From contig NC_033557.1 of NCBI RefSeq assembly GCF_001680005.1, positions 868,001 to 932,000 on the forward strand: 64,000 nucleotides of DNA, in the 5' to 3' direction. This stretch comes from Plasmodium coatneyi. Its lineage: Eukaryota; Apicomplexa; Aconoidasida; Haemosporida; Plasmodiidae. Positions 1 to 12,011 of this stretch are shown one piece after another. The notes under the pieces are model-generated. The model made no database searches, had not been told where the DNA came from, and saw only the letters and a program-made list of their open reading frames with translations. The number at the start of each line of letters is the position of its first letter. The first letter of the stretch is position 1. A program made the position numbers and the translations under genes.

Positions 1-3
1 ATA

Positions 4-1170
4 ATGGCCGAAAGAGAATCGCGCGATGAAGAAATATGCTTGAGAGGGGCGACTCGGCTTGATGGAACACCAAAGCATGATTCATTTCTTAATAAGGATG
101 GGTTGTTATTACGCTCGTACGGATGGTTAGTGAAAAACGCCATAGGCATTATAATTTTAATTCATGGAATTAAATGTCATGCGAGGCTAAACTTTTTAAG
201 ACCCAATGTAGAGGTAATAAGCGATGATAACGTTATAGTGAAGGATGAAAATAATTACTACCTTTATGAAGATAGTTGGGTAGAACAATTTAATAAACAT
301 GGATATTCCGTCTTTGGATTAGATTTACAAGGTCACGGTTTATCAGATGGATATGAGAAGCTCAGTTATCATGTGAAGGAGTTTGATGATTTCGCCTATG
401 ATGTAATGCAGTATATTAGGAACATTCAGGACAGCATAAATGGTTCAAATGGTGGTGATCCACGGAAGGGGGAGGATGTTAGTTCACCATTTCGAGATGA
501 CAAGATATGTGAGAGGAAGGCTCTTCCCACTTACCTAGTAGGTATATCTATGGGGGGAAGTATCGCCTTGAGGATGCTACAAATATTAGGGAAGTCACCA
601 AATAGGAGAAAAAGTGCAGGACTACACATCAGTGGGTGCATTTCCATCTCCCCGATGATAACTGTTAAAAAGATGCCATCGAGAAATTCGTTCCTATTTC
701 AGTACGTTTATCTCCCATTGTCCAAGTGCATTGCTGATTGGTTTCCAACGGTGAGACTTATTAACAAGTATCTATATAAGAAGTATCCGTATGTTAAATA
801 TTTTATTGAGTATGATAAAAATCGACCTAAAGGGGGAATCACATGCAGATTTGGCTATGAGCTTTTAAGAACAATTGACAACTTAGACAATGACATAAAA
901 CACATGCCTAAAGATATCCCTGTGTTGATTATTCATTCTAAGGAGGACATTTTGTGCTGCTATGACGGATCCCTATCGTTCTACAACAGAATCGATGTAA
1001 ACAATAAAGAAATGCACACACTGGAGGATATGGAGCATACCATCATTTGGGAACCCGGGAATGAGGATGTTTCAAAAAAAATCGTGGATTGGATGAGGGG
1101 TCTGCCGTCATCAAAAGTGGGCAGCACGTCAAAGGGGGAAGAACGCGTCGAAGAGGAGCAAAGCGTTTGA
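4..1170 (+). CDS. PST-A type alpha/beta hydrolase (putative lysophospholipase)
   Basis: The 388-residue ORF has the layout of the Plasmodium subtelomeric lysophospholipase (PST-A) family, serine hydrolases thought to cleave lysophospholipids or other esters; some members activate ester prodrugs. Seen in the protein: an oxyanion-region HG motif (LIHGIKCH, residues 52-59), GLDLQGHGLSDG (105-116), the nucleophile elbow GISMGG (180-185, Ser182), a candidate acid Asp315 in HSKED, and His345 in EDMEH. All three catalytic residues are therefore present. There is no signal peptide or membrane segment. The ATG at position 4 gives a start like other family members, but only three bases lie upstream, so an earlier start or exon outside the window cannot be excluded. 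It is the only enzyme gene in the window and sits at the edge of the antigen array. Confidence 0.87.
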   Translation: MAERESRDEEICLRGATRLDGTPKHDSFLNKDGLLLRSYGWLVKNAIGIIILIHGIKCHARLNFLRPNVEVISDDNVIVKDENNYYLYEDSWVEQFNKHGYSVFGLDLQGHGLSDGYEKLSYHVKEFDDFAYDVMQYIRNIQDSINGSNGGDPRKGEDVSSPFRDDKICERKALPTYLVGISMGGSIALRMLQILGKSPNRRKSAGLHISGCISISPMITVKKMPSRNSFLFQYVYLPLSKCIADWFPTVRLINKYLYKKYPYVKYFIEYDKNRPKGGITCRFGYELLRTIDNLDNDIKHMPKDIPVLIIHSKEDILCCYDGSLSFYNRIDVNNKEMHTLEDMEHTIIWEPGNEDVSKKIVDWMRGLPSSKVGSTSKGEERVEEEQSV

Positions 1171-1995
1171 GGTGATTAGCATAGGAGGTGATTCTCCCTA
1201 TGAGGAAAGGAATGCACATGGTTCCCCTTCTCTAGGGGAAATGTGCAATCCACCTTTTTTATTAACACCATTGGGGGGGGTATCCATAATGGCACGGATG
1301 TGTATCCACCTCGCGGTAGTGACATTTGGTGTGACCCATCTGTTTTTTTTTTTATGTTGACTACTATGATATGTAATTGTTTTGATCATTTTATTGTGTA
1401 TTATTTTTTTTTTTCTTTTATACTAATTTTAAGATCTTCACTGTGTGAATTAAAAATTATAATTTTCCGTATTGTGCATTTGTTTTTTTTTTTGAGGTGT
1501 GCGCATCGGGAGGTTATTTTTTTTGGGACACTTCAGCATTCACTTTCACTTTCACGTGAAAATGGGAAATATTAAAAAGAAAAAGTCCATGTAAAAAGAA
1601 AAAGGGGTGGTAATAAATTAAACGAATATTGTGTTCAGTTGTCGTATGTCACAAAATATGATTCGTATACAAAATTAATAATATATATGCGTGTAAACTA
1701 AAAAAAAAAAGGGGAAACGCGTGGTCTAATAAAATTTTGAAGGATCAAAAATTAAACGAAAATTTACATATATCTTTGTCATTTAATTATGCACTAAAGC
1801 TCTGCACATGCATATAGTAATATTAATATTACATTATATAGATATTATTTGGGGAAAAAAGAAGAAAGGTAAGCATACAGGAATGTACAATATTATTGAC
1901 TCAAAAAAAAAAAAAAAATATACTATGAACTCCATAACACATTGTTTATGGTGCTTAATGGGAGGAAAGTGAAATATCATTCCCACATTTTATTT
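1171..1995. other. AT-rich intergenic spacer
   Basis: Downstream of the hydrolase there are T-runs, A-runs and AT-rich sequence typical of Plasmodium intergenic DNA. Short reading frames here look like chance frames in low-complexity sequence. I see no gene, RNA or ordered repeat in it. Confidence 0.6.
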
Positions 1996-2129
1996 ATATT
2001 CATATGCCTATAACGATTGTGTCAAAGTGTTTTGCAATAAATGATCTAAATACAATTCCTTGTCCACGATGCTTAATTCAATTTGACATGCCTCAAACAC
2101 ACCAAACCCCAAATTAAGCATCCACAATT

Positions 2130-2385
2130 TGGATACAAATTGTCTCTTCCTAAGAAATATGTTCCTAAAGACGTTCCTCAAGAACCTATTCTTTAGGAAC
2201 AAAGTCTTTCCTCCCTAAACCCGGAATCTAAACTTTGAACCTGTTCCTTAGGACCATCAACCCTAAACACCGAATCTCAACCTGAAATTTGACCCTGTTC
2301 CTCAGGGACATCTTCCCTAAGAACGTTTTCCATAGGAACACCTTCCTTAGGAACAAAGCCTTCCTCCATTAACCCTAAACTCTAT
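2130..2385 (-). pseudogene. Relic of SICAvar C-terminal repeat exon
   Basis: On the minus strand this stretch reads as several copies of the degenerate repeat found at the end of the three SICAvar cytoplasmic exons (for example VPKEG, EDVPEEQ, SLDSGFREERLCS), interrupted by stop codons. The basic part of the exon (LVKERKPRSTP) is absent. It is therefore a decayed 3' end without a gene body. It lies immediately beyond the telomere-like block that follows KIR A. Confidence 0.6.
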
Positions 2386-2503
2386 ATCCTGAACCCCAGA
2401 CTGTAAACCGTGAACCATGGATCCCTAAATCCTGAAACACTAAATCCTGAACCCTAAACCCTGAACCCTAAACCCTGAACCCTAAACCCTGAACCCTAAC
2501 CCA
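2385..2503. repeat. Interstitial telomere-like repeats
   Basis: Degenerate copies of CCCTAAACCCTGAA become regular from about 2,448 to 2,502. The heptamer is the telomere repeat of malaria parasites read on the complementary strand (GGGTTYA). Genes continue on both sides, so this is an internal block and not a chromosome end. Blocks of this kind within chromosomes are a known feature of P. knowlesi. Confidence 0.85.
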
Positions 2504-2529
2504 CTTCTCCCTTCCTTTCCTCCCCTCTG

Positions 2530-4181
2530 TTATCTGGAAGATGAAGTGGTGTATGGAATGGAATATAATGTGCCAGAATCATGTATAGAACCTATTGTAG
2601 AACCTTCGCCGTCTGTTAATGTATCCAAGTTGTGATGACCACGTGCTGTTCTTCTATTTCTGCTGTTCCTTCCTTTGCTCCTTCCACCAAAGAAGGTGTT
2701 ACTTATCCCAGAGAATACATTGGTATACTAAAAAGAGAAAAAAAAAGTGGAACAGGGAAGAAAGGAGGAGTGGTGTTAGGGCAGTGTTAGGGCAGAAATG
2801 TGTATTCCACATGTATACAAAAATGTAGCTTATCCCTGTTATTTACTACTTTTAAAGGGGAAAATAAGGCAGATTGATTCTATTATGACTGTACTTTTAA
2901 TATGGATGGTAAGGTGGTAGGTGGTGCTGTTACTTACCTTATATAGGGAAAAAATGATTACAGGAATTAGTGTCAATACGGTTGCCGAAGAAACAGCAGC
3001 AGCCGGAACTGTGTTGCTGCTACTTCCCGAACTACCAGGGAGGGACAGCCCTCCCAGGTGACCATTTCCATGTTCATGACTATGTTGTGGAGTATGTACT
3101 TCCGGAGTGCCCGGACTGGATACAGTAAGTTGCTCTGGGGACTTTTGTGCAGTTGGCATATGGGTATTAGTAACTTGCAACCTCCCTGCTGCTCCCTCCC
3201 CCCCATGCGGCTGCGAAGACATTGCACTTTCTAGAGGTGCTTGATGATCAAGTGAACCATCTCTAGTGGGTGATGCAGCCTGTGGGCCACTGTCTCCGTG
3301 GTGTCCCCCTTCGCTCGCAGATATTCGATCTTCGTCACCCTCGTCTTCCTCTCCATCAGATGCTACTTTTGAAGGTTCCTCTCCTCCCTCCTGCCCACAG
3401 TCTAACTCTAGGTCTAATATTTCCTCGTACTTCTGCTTTAATTCTTCTTTAAATTCTTTACAACATGTAGGATCAGGAGTACTACTACCAGGTTCACACA
3501 TACTTTGTAATTTTCCATATGCTTCCTTAGTTTCTTGCCATTTTTCCTTTAACCTTAGACATAAGGGAGATTGCTTATAACCAGTTTGATCCTGCAGTTT
3601 AATATAGTCGTAGTAGTAGTCGTATATTACTTTTGCCTTTTCGAAAAGTTGTTCGCAAATACCATCGTATATATAATTGCAACTCCTCCCGGAGATTAAT
3701 TTCTGCAGTGCAATATATACGAAGGAGACGGCATTCGGAAATTGGCGCTCTCCGTCCTTCAATTTCCCCCTTAATTGGTCACCTATCCAATAATATAGTA
3801 AATTACAGCTCTGAGCATAATGCTTTCTCTTTGAGTCCATGTTCAGTGCGTAACAGAACGCATTTACAATTTCCCTGGCATAGTCCTCACTACCACTCCG
3901 TAACCACCCGAATACTGTTCCTAATTCTTTCCTTATTTCCTCCTCCTTATTTGGTCTTCCCTTAGACACAGTACATTCCCCCGCCTCCGTGAATTCATTA
4001 TATATTTCCTCTGTGGGCAACATATTTGAATCTTCGTTCTACAAATGATTATATATATATATATATATATTACATATATACCAACATATATATATACACG
4101 TATATATGTATATATATCCATATTACATTACGCATAATGTACAATTATTCACATTATTCCTACTACTACCTGTGGTGCCAT
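2530..4181 (-). CDS. kir: KIR A variant antigen, three exons, with long GC-rich stalk
   Basis: Model on the minus strand: exon 1 4170-4181 (M-A-P-Q), exon 2 2938-4038, exon 3 2530-2727, all introns in phase 0 with GT-AG ends; 436 residues. Exon 2 opens with the family motif LPTEEIYNEF, then has CNLLYYWIGD near residue 82 and VIYDYYYDY. Residues about 215-345 form a long hydrophilic Glu/Ser/Pro/His-rich stalk of unusually high GC, unlike the short Asn-rich stalks of neighbours. A membrane segment (VLTLIPVIIFSLYK) ends at the splice donor. Exon 3 is the basic then Ser/Thr-rich tail (YTNVFSGISNTFFGG), ending at SSSR rather than the usual I-x-Y-x-x-M. No signal peptide is present, as is normal for the family. 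A variant surface role is inferred from the family. Confidence 0.88.
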
Positions 4182-7100
4182 TTTCCTCTGCTTGCATATA
4201 ACTCCTGTATATATAGAACAAACAAGCAAACACAACAAACAATCACAAACACAACAAGAAACAACAAACAAACACACTCCCTCCCTTCCTTCATGTGTTA
4301 AGGAAGAAAAATTCTTTCATTCTATATATATTTATATATAAAACATGTGTGTGTACAGGTAGCACATCACTACCCCTTTTCACACCCACCACATTCCCTT
4401 CCTACATTCCTTTTACGTTCCCGTCCTACATTCCTTTTACATTCCCTTCCTACATTCCTTTTACACTTCCTTTCCTACATTCCTCTTACAGTTCCTTTAT
4501 TTGTTTACTACAGTATGATATGATAGTTCTCCGTATCGCTATTCTTTGAGGACATGGTAGAACATTAATCTATTATTATGTATATTACACGCACGCATGC
4601 TTTCCTATTACATTGTACACGCACGTATGCGTTCCTTTATTATGTACATATATAGAAGAAAAGGGGGCTTGTGCAAAACTGCCTTTCTTCTGTAGAAAAA
4701 ATTTCAGCATGTGACATTTACTCTATGTTCTATTTTGCTATTCTTAAGTGGAAAGGGGGCGTTGGGGGTGGTGGTGGTAGGTGGGTTGTTAGATCATTAA
4801 AGTATTGTTAGATCACATATATATATTGTGTGGTGCAGTGCACAGTTCATATATTCATATGTGCAGCAGAGAACACCTTCCTTTCACCTCTTCCTTCCAC
4901 CAGCCACCCCTAACAACCTTCCCCATACGGAGTAATGTGTACATATTATTAGTATTCTTCGGAATAAGCTTAATTTATTGGCTAAGAATTAACTACACAT
5001 GACATAAAGGGAAGGACGGGGGACCTGTACTAAATTGTGTACATATATATATATGAATGTATATATATATATGTAGCAGCAACCGAGTTGCTCATGCATT
5101 GCGCACCCCCCCTCTTATATAGTAGTGCTGTGCTTCCGTCACACATTCTCCCATACATGGTGTGTTGGCGGGTGCGCATATTCCTTTTTTCCACTTATGT
5201 TTGATTAGTGGAAGTGTAATTACTTTTTCGCGGCTCCCTCCCTCGGCTGCTGCTGCTCCCCTTGTTGCCTCGTAAATAGGGATGCTCACCCCCACCCCTA
5301 CTTTCCTTATCCGACCCTAATTTATACACTACGAACAGTTCATATTAGGTGCATGCAATGTGTTCTCGGAGCACCCTCTTCACCTCCTCCTTCCGCCCCC
5401 CCCTCCATCCACACTACACCTTACATATTAATGTACCCCTTCCCTTTCTTTTTTCTTTTTTTTTTTTTTTTCTTCTTTCTTTCCTTCTATTTTTTTTCTT
5501 TTTTTACACCCTTCGGGTGTACTCCTCCACCCTGGGGTGGCTAAAGTAGCAGGCCATATTGTTCTTCCCTAACCTAGAAAGATCCTACCCCTAAACCTTA
5601 AACCCTGAAACTCACAAACCTAAACGCTGAACCCCTAACCTTCATTCTATCACTCCTAACTCAACCTTCCTTCCACCTACCACAACCCTAATAACCTTCT
5701 TTCCCTTTCTAAGACCACCCTTCCTTCCTCCTCCTTAGACCCCGCTTTCCTTCCCTAGACCCCTTCCATTCCTTCCTTAGACCCTCCTTTCCTTCCCCTT
5801 CCCTTCCTTCCACCCTTAAGACCCCTTCGTCCTCCTTAGATCCTCCTCCTCAGAACTCCTTTTTTTCTTCCTTAGATCTCCTTCTTTTCTTCTTTCCTTA
5901 GATCCTTCCTTCCTTCGTCCTCCTTAGACACTACTTCCTGCTTCATTCCTCAGACCCTCATTACCTTCCCTAGACATCCTTTCCTTCAACCTACCAACTA
6001 ACAACCGACCTACCCACCACCACAAAACCCTTCCCTCCACCTACCACTCCTAACAACCTACCACCCTTCCACCCCTAACAACCTTCCCTTCCACCAAGCA
6101 CCCCAACAACCTCCCTTCCACCCTAACATCCCAAACTGCACGCATCTTCCCACCTACCCCTTCCACCCAAAAATCCAAATTTAATTCCTCTGCACACCTT
6201 CTTCCGTTCCTTCAATTTTTTTTTTTACTTATTTATTTTTTTTTTTTTACACACCCTTCGGGTTTATCCCCCCTGCGGGAGGACTAAGCACCAAGCTATA
6301 TTGTTGTTCCTTAACCTAACAGCATCATACACCTGAACCCTAAACCCTAAAACCAAAAGCTTACACCCCCCAAATGCGAAATCAAAGACTTACTTTCTTC
6401 CCCCTTAGACCCCTTCCTTTTAACCCCTTCATTCTAAACACCCTTAACCCTTCATTCTAGCACCCCCAACACCCTACCACCCCTAAGAACCTTTCATCCA
6501 CCAACACCCCTAACAACAACCACCCTTATAACACCGCCACATTCACACCATAATCACAACACCACCTTCCTTCCATCCCAACAATCTAACAACACCTTCC
6601 ATCCGACGTCCTATATTCCTGTAGAACAGTGAAGGGAAAGGGGGGTGAAAGGACAAAGCAGGTGCGCACTAATATGTAAGAGTATGATCTATATTGGAGG
6701 AGGAAGAAATAAAGGGAAACAACCCCAACAGTACATAAATATGCATTATGTAGTGTGAGCTACACTTAGTGTTCGTAACCATAAAAAAAGAGAAAGGGTG
6801 TAAGCATAATATAAAGTATATTATTAATAGAAAAGGGTGTGTACATATTTTCTTCCCTTTTCCTTTTACACATATATGTAAAATTCATGTAATTCCCTTC
6901 CCCCCGCTGCTCCCATCCTGCTTCTTCTGTACTGTTGTAAATGCATAAATTTCTATCCTAACACTGTTGTTCCTAATTCATGAATGGTACGCCACCCCTT
7001 TATTCTGTATTAATCTTAGTTAATGTATGAATTTACCACCACAAGCCCCACCCCCCTTTCATTTCATCATTTTTATTTAATTCACGAAAACGCACATTCC

Positions 7101-7450
7101 ATGCGCGAAGTAGGAATTATATATATGCACATATACAGAAGGGAGGAGGGTGGAATTGATCTGTGCATGTTTGATCTGCAGTATACTATACATTTGTTAA
7201 CGAATATTTTAATTAACACTTTCCAAATAACAATTGTGCAATAACAGTTAAGCATGGATAAAAAATGTGAAAACAGAAAATTTTTCACCCCAAAAAGAGA
7301 AAAATCACATTTCTATGTAAACGGAAATAAGCATAACGTTCACACTCTCTTCCTTAAAAATATAAGGAACAGCACGCAACACTTCAATATAAATTCCGTT
7401 ACATAGATCAAGGAATATACAACACATTTATACAACAACTGACAACAACA
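4182..7450. repeat. Repeat-rich spacer upstream of KIR A and KIR B
   Basis: This is a divergent intergenic region with no supported gene. It holds a tandem repeat of about 23 bp at 4,389-4,500 (TTCCTACATTCC core), and two copies of a composite unit at about 5,430-5,650 and 6,220-6,360. Each unit is a T-run, a short hairpin around ACCCTTCGGGT, then a block like CCATATTGTTCTTCCCTAAC and degenerate telomere-like CCCTAAACC. Between and after them are long pyrimidine-rich arrays of CTTCCTTAGACCC and CTAACAACCTTCCTTCCACC units (5,690-6,600). From 6,640 on the DNA is ordinary AT-rich sequence leading to the KIR B start. Confidence 0.7.
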
Positions 7451-8961
7451 ATGCCAGAACCAACAACACAGGTTGGTTTGTTGTTTTCTTCTTATTATTG
7501 CTTAAATTTTATACATATAAGAATGGTGCACACATAATATTTTATGCATCATATAATGGAGAATGTGAGAATACACATATATTCCCGGTTAATTATATTT
7601 ACAGGTTCAATTTCCGGATAATTTACCTTCAAAAAAATTTTTTTACGATCCATTTGAGGAAAGCACAAAAGATTGTAAGGGGGAAATCATAGAATATGTA
7701 GAGAGCTTTCTGAAACCATATAGCAGTATAAGTAGTTATGCTGATAAAATTGTAAAAGCAGCGTGCTATGTGTCCGCAATGTATAAGTATCAGCAGAAAA
7801 CAAATCCCAAAGAACGATGTAATTTTTTATATTTCTGGATTGGAGATCTATTATTTAAGAACCTTGGGGATGCCAATTCCATTGATCCCCTATTTTATAT
7901 TTGCAGATCAATAAGGCGAACATATGAGGGTCAGGGGTGTGAACTCCCTTGTAACCACATTAGAGAAGAACTTCTCAAAAAAATGAAAATAACATATGAC
8001 TTCTCCTATGACTACCAGCATATAAATGATTATCTACAGCACTATAATACTAACCATAATGCGGCCTTAAATAAATATCTCAGCGAAGTAACAGGAGCGA
8101 AGAAATTTATGGACGCCAATTGTACGGGGAGAAAGGCAAATAATTTCTGTAAAGATTTTTGGAACAAGCATATGGAACAAATTAATAATAAACTAACAAA
8201 ACTGAAATATAAATTGGATTCTCTACAGAAAAATGCAGCTCAAGCAGCACGCCCTGCCATGGACACGCATTGTACGGGCGGAACCACCTGTAGTGATGAG
8301 TGCTGTAAGAACTTTTGCCCAAGTCATAAGGAACAAATTAATGAGAAACTAACACAATTAAAAATCGCATTAAAATCTGCAGAAGAAAGAATAGCGCAGA
8401 ACCAGCGTGAAGCAGAAGCTGCACTATCTGCAGCAAGAGCAGCAGCCACCAAAAAAAAAGACGAAGCCGTAAGTAAAGCCACCACCACAGCAAGCATCAC
8501 CTCTATACTCGGAACCTTAGGATTAACAGCTGTTCCCTTCTTATTATATAAAGTAATGGCAGTTAGTATTTATAAAAGTGAACATTATTATTAATATACA
8601 CCCTCCTTTCTTTCCTTCCCCTCTAAACCCTTTCTTTTCCTCCTATAACCCTCCCCTTTCTTAGTATACTGAATTACCTTCCATGATAAGCAACACTTTT
8701 GGATTAAGGAACAACAGCAACAGAAAAAATAGAAGGAACAGAAGAAAAAGATCGACTGAACATCACCACTTGGACGAGTTAACGGAGGAAACTTTTACCA
8801 TAGGTCCAACAACAGAGAATGATTCAACATACTTGTCCACAACAACGGATGATTCCACCACAGTATATTCTTCTGCACCATATACTGCACGACCTTCCAG
8901 GGGAGGAGGAATAAATAATAGTACACGGGGTCGCGGGATGGTAGGTTATCAAAACATGTAA
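7451..8961 (+). CDS. kir: KIR B variant antigen with duplicated Cys block
   Basis: Exons 7451-7471 (MPEPTTQ), 7605-8552 and 8665-8961, phase 0 throughout; 421 residues. Exon 2 begins VQFPDNLPSKKFFYDPF and contains CNFLYFWIGD and YDFSYDYQH. The C-terminal half holds two related blocks (DANCTGRKANNFCKDFW and DTHCTGGTTCSDECCKNFC, each followed by an EQIN-KLT-LK stretch), which looks like an internal duplication. An Ala/Glu/Lys-rich helix then leads to the membrane segment ILGTLGLTAVPFLLYK at the splice donor. The tail exon starts YTELPSMISN, is Arg/Asn-rich then Ser/Thr-rich, and ends VGYQNM. Donor GTAATG and acceptor TTCTTAG fit the other genes. No break is seen. A variant antigen role is inferred from the family. 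Confidence 0.9.
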
Positions 8962-11900
8962 ACGTAACACCAAGGAGGCAGGGGAATGATTCCCTCCTTT
9001 CAGTGCGGGGAAGGCACAAGTGACCATAGAGCTTATGCAGTGTAAAGAGCAAAAATGGTATTTCCCCCGTTCTTTTCCCCTTCCTTCTTTTCCTTTCCCC
9101 TTATTTCCTATTTTTTCTTTTTCTTCCTTTCTTTTTTTTTCGTTTTGTACTAATTTGCTTATGTTAATGTGTAACCAATATAAGTGGAAGAAAAAAAATT
9201 TTCCTCCTTTACTTTATTTTGATTTGTTTGCAACTACCCTTACTTAAGATCCAACATGCTTATTCATTTTCTTTTAAATTTTTATCCCTAAAATTTTTAT
9301 TTTAATTTTTTTTTTTTTTTTGTGCATAAATATTTTTTTTTATCTTAATAATTTTTTTTTCCCGTCCTTTCCTTTTAAAGTTCTAATCATGGCCTTTGAA
9401 AAGGTGCTCCTCTAAATTGTGCGCGAAGCTTACCGCGAAGATTCTCGCGAGGGTCAGGAGTGGTTCGCGCCCCCCTTCTTCTATGTTGCACATCTTTTTA
9501 GATGCAATTCTATGAAACGGGAACAACAATCCATGCATAAAAGAGAAAGGGAAGCCGCGTTTCATTCCCTTTTTTTTTACTGCAATTTAGGTATAATATT
9601 ATCCAAAAAATTGTCCAAAAGAAGAAAAAAATGCCCTAATATAAATTTTGTCACACAGGAAAAAATGCAAAAAAAAAAAAATTGTCCAAAAAAGTAGTCC
9701 AAAAAAAATGCCCTAATATAAATTTTGTCACACAGGAAAAATTGCGAAAAAAAAAGCATATGCGCGAACTTACAAGCATGCACATATATATGCAAATTTT
9801 ACAAGCCGTGCGCTTGTATTTTCACACAAATGTGTACCACAGAAAATATAACAGATTTAAAGCGTCGCATTATAATATTTGGCATAACCATGCGAATTAT
9901 GTGTTCCTCCCCCCTTTTTCTATGTGTTACCTCCCTAAAAAATTTTATTCGGATCTTGGCACTGGAATTTCAATCCACTTTTTTTGTGCACAACTTCCGT
10001 TAAAAAATTTTATATTTGGACTTTTACAACTATAGAATTTCAATTCACCTATTTTGTGCACAACTTGCGAACAATTCTATTTTTAATGGGAAACTTTTAG
10101 TAAGCATAATTCTGTGTTGTGATAAGTACACTAGTGTGCGCGCTCTTTCCGATCATTCCAACTTTATTTTCCCATTTTGGCAACTAATAAATGTTTTCAC
10201 ACAATAAAATATGAAATAATTAGTCACTCTGTGTTCGTGCTAGGTACGTTTTTATATTTTGTCCCTATTACACAACTGAAGTTTCTGAAAATTTATAACT
10301 TATGAATATGAATGAAATAAATGTAAAGAAGGGTCCCTTTCACAGTTTTTTTGTTATATGTGGTAATAACGAAAATTTCTACGAGCAATGCCCCCCAAGG
10401 GAAAATTAAGCTAAATGATAGAATTCAGGTCTTATGAGCTGAAGTAAATGGATTCCATAGAATCCCTTTTGTTCTTTATAATTTTGTGAAAAATAAAATC
10501 CCCCCTTTTTCTAATTCGTTTCGACGTTCTTTTTTCTGCCGAATGGGGGGCGATGCTGATAATTACTTTTTTTGACATATTATCCAGGTAGGTGTACTGA
10601 ATAATTCATTTTAAGTTCATTTTTGTGCATAAAAATAGAAGGTTGTCACCTTGATGAAAAAGGGGAAGGGGATTTAGGGAATGGCAACATTTGTGCGCAG
10701 AAGAAAAGTATACACATCTTTCACTATTGTTTAATATTTTTCCATTTTGGCAACTCACAAAATTTTATTACACCGTGGAAATATAGAAATTGATCACACA
10801 CTCTCTGTGGGTGCGTGCGCACGCTAGCTAAGTTTTTACACATTTTGTCCTCATTATCACAACTCCTATGCCTTACACAATGCATAACTTATGAATATGA
10901 ATAAAATAAATGTAAAGAAGGGTCCCTTTCACAGTTTTTCTGCTGTTATATGTGTAATAAATAATGGCGAAAATTTGTATGAGCCATGCCCCCAGAGGAA
11001 GGTGAATTAAGCTGGATGACAGGGTTCAAATCTTATAGGATGGATTTAAATGGATTGAGTAGAATTCTTTGTTCTCTTGTAATTTCGTAAAAAAAAAAAA
11101 ATAAAATACATTTATGTATAATTTGTTCTTATGTTTTTTCGTCGATTAGGAAGCTGACAGTTCACTTTTTTTTGCGATATATTATTTAAACAGTTGTACT
11201 AATCTGTTGTACATTAATTTCTGTGCATGCAGGAACGAAGGAAGAGGATGTTGTTTTGTTACCTTGATGAGGAAGAAAAGGGGGGGAAACGTGCTTATGC
11301 CCATACAGAAGAGAAATATACACTATACTTGCCCATAGTCCATAGTATATTCTTGTAATATGCGCAATACACGAAGTTATATAGCATATTTCTAGGTTAT
11401 GCTTGTAACAGTTCTATATAAGTGAACATGAAATTTATATCAAAAAAAAATTATTTTTTTAGAGCAATACACGCAGGAACCTCACACAAGTTATAATAAT
11501 ATAAGGAGAAGTAAAAGAAGGAAGGAAAGAAAATCAAAAAAGAGAGAAATATATACCGCATAACACAACACGCGTTTCCTATCTAGAACTTACAACCCTA
11601 TCATCTTCTTCCGATCTTACGGTTCCTTCATCCCAAACAACGGTTCTTCCCACCTTCTATGCCGTGTATATTCAATAAATTAATATACTTCCATGTATAT
11701 AAATAATAATATGTACATTTGTGTATAAGCTAAATTCTGGAGTGAATTATACTTCATAAAAAGAAAGGTGAGAAGGAATATAAATATTTAAATAAAGAGG
11801 GATGGAAATTCCGTATGTGTGTTGTATTATAGAATGTAATTATAGTGAAGAATTGAAGTAGTATACTCATTTTATATTCATTCAGAAATAGGCGAAGAAA

Positions 11901-12011
11901 ACAAAAAAAAATACAGGTGTAAGATTGAGTATATATTATATTGGACAATATACACATAAATATTAAGGAAGAGAATCTATACCCAATTTTAAGAAAGAGG
12001 GAGGAATAAAA
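8962..12011. other. Non-coding region with two direct duplications
   Basis: After the KIR B stop comes the shared 3' motif (TTATGCAGTGTAAAGAG, about 9,031-9,047). At 9,610-9,745 a block containing ATGCCCTAATATAAATTTTG and CACACAGGAAAAA occurs twice. At about 10,160-10,680 and 10,735-11,290 two diverged copies of a roughly 560-bp segment lie in tandem. Each contains TGTAAAGAAGGGTCCCTTTC and ACCTTGATGA. A single CCCAAACAACGGTTC unit occurs near 11,630. I find no convincing gene: the reading frames are short and not similar between the two copies. Confidence 0.6.

Noticed and set aside
2448..2502. Chromosome end at the telomere-like repeats
   Set aside because: Unique genes lie on both sides (hydrolase to the left, KIR A to the right) and the repeats are degenerate and short, so this is an interstitial block.
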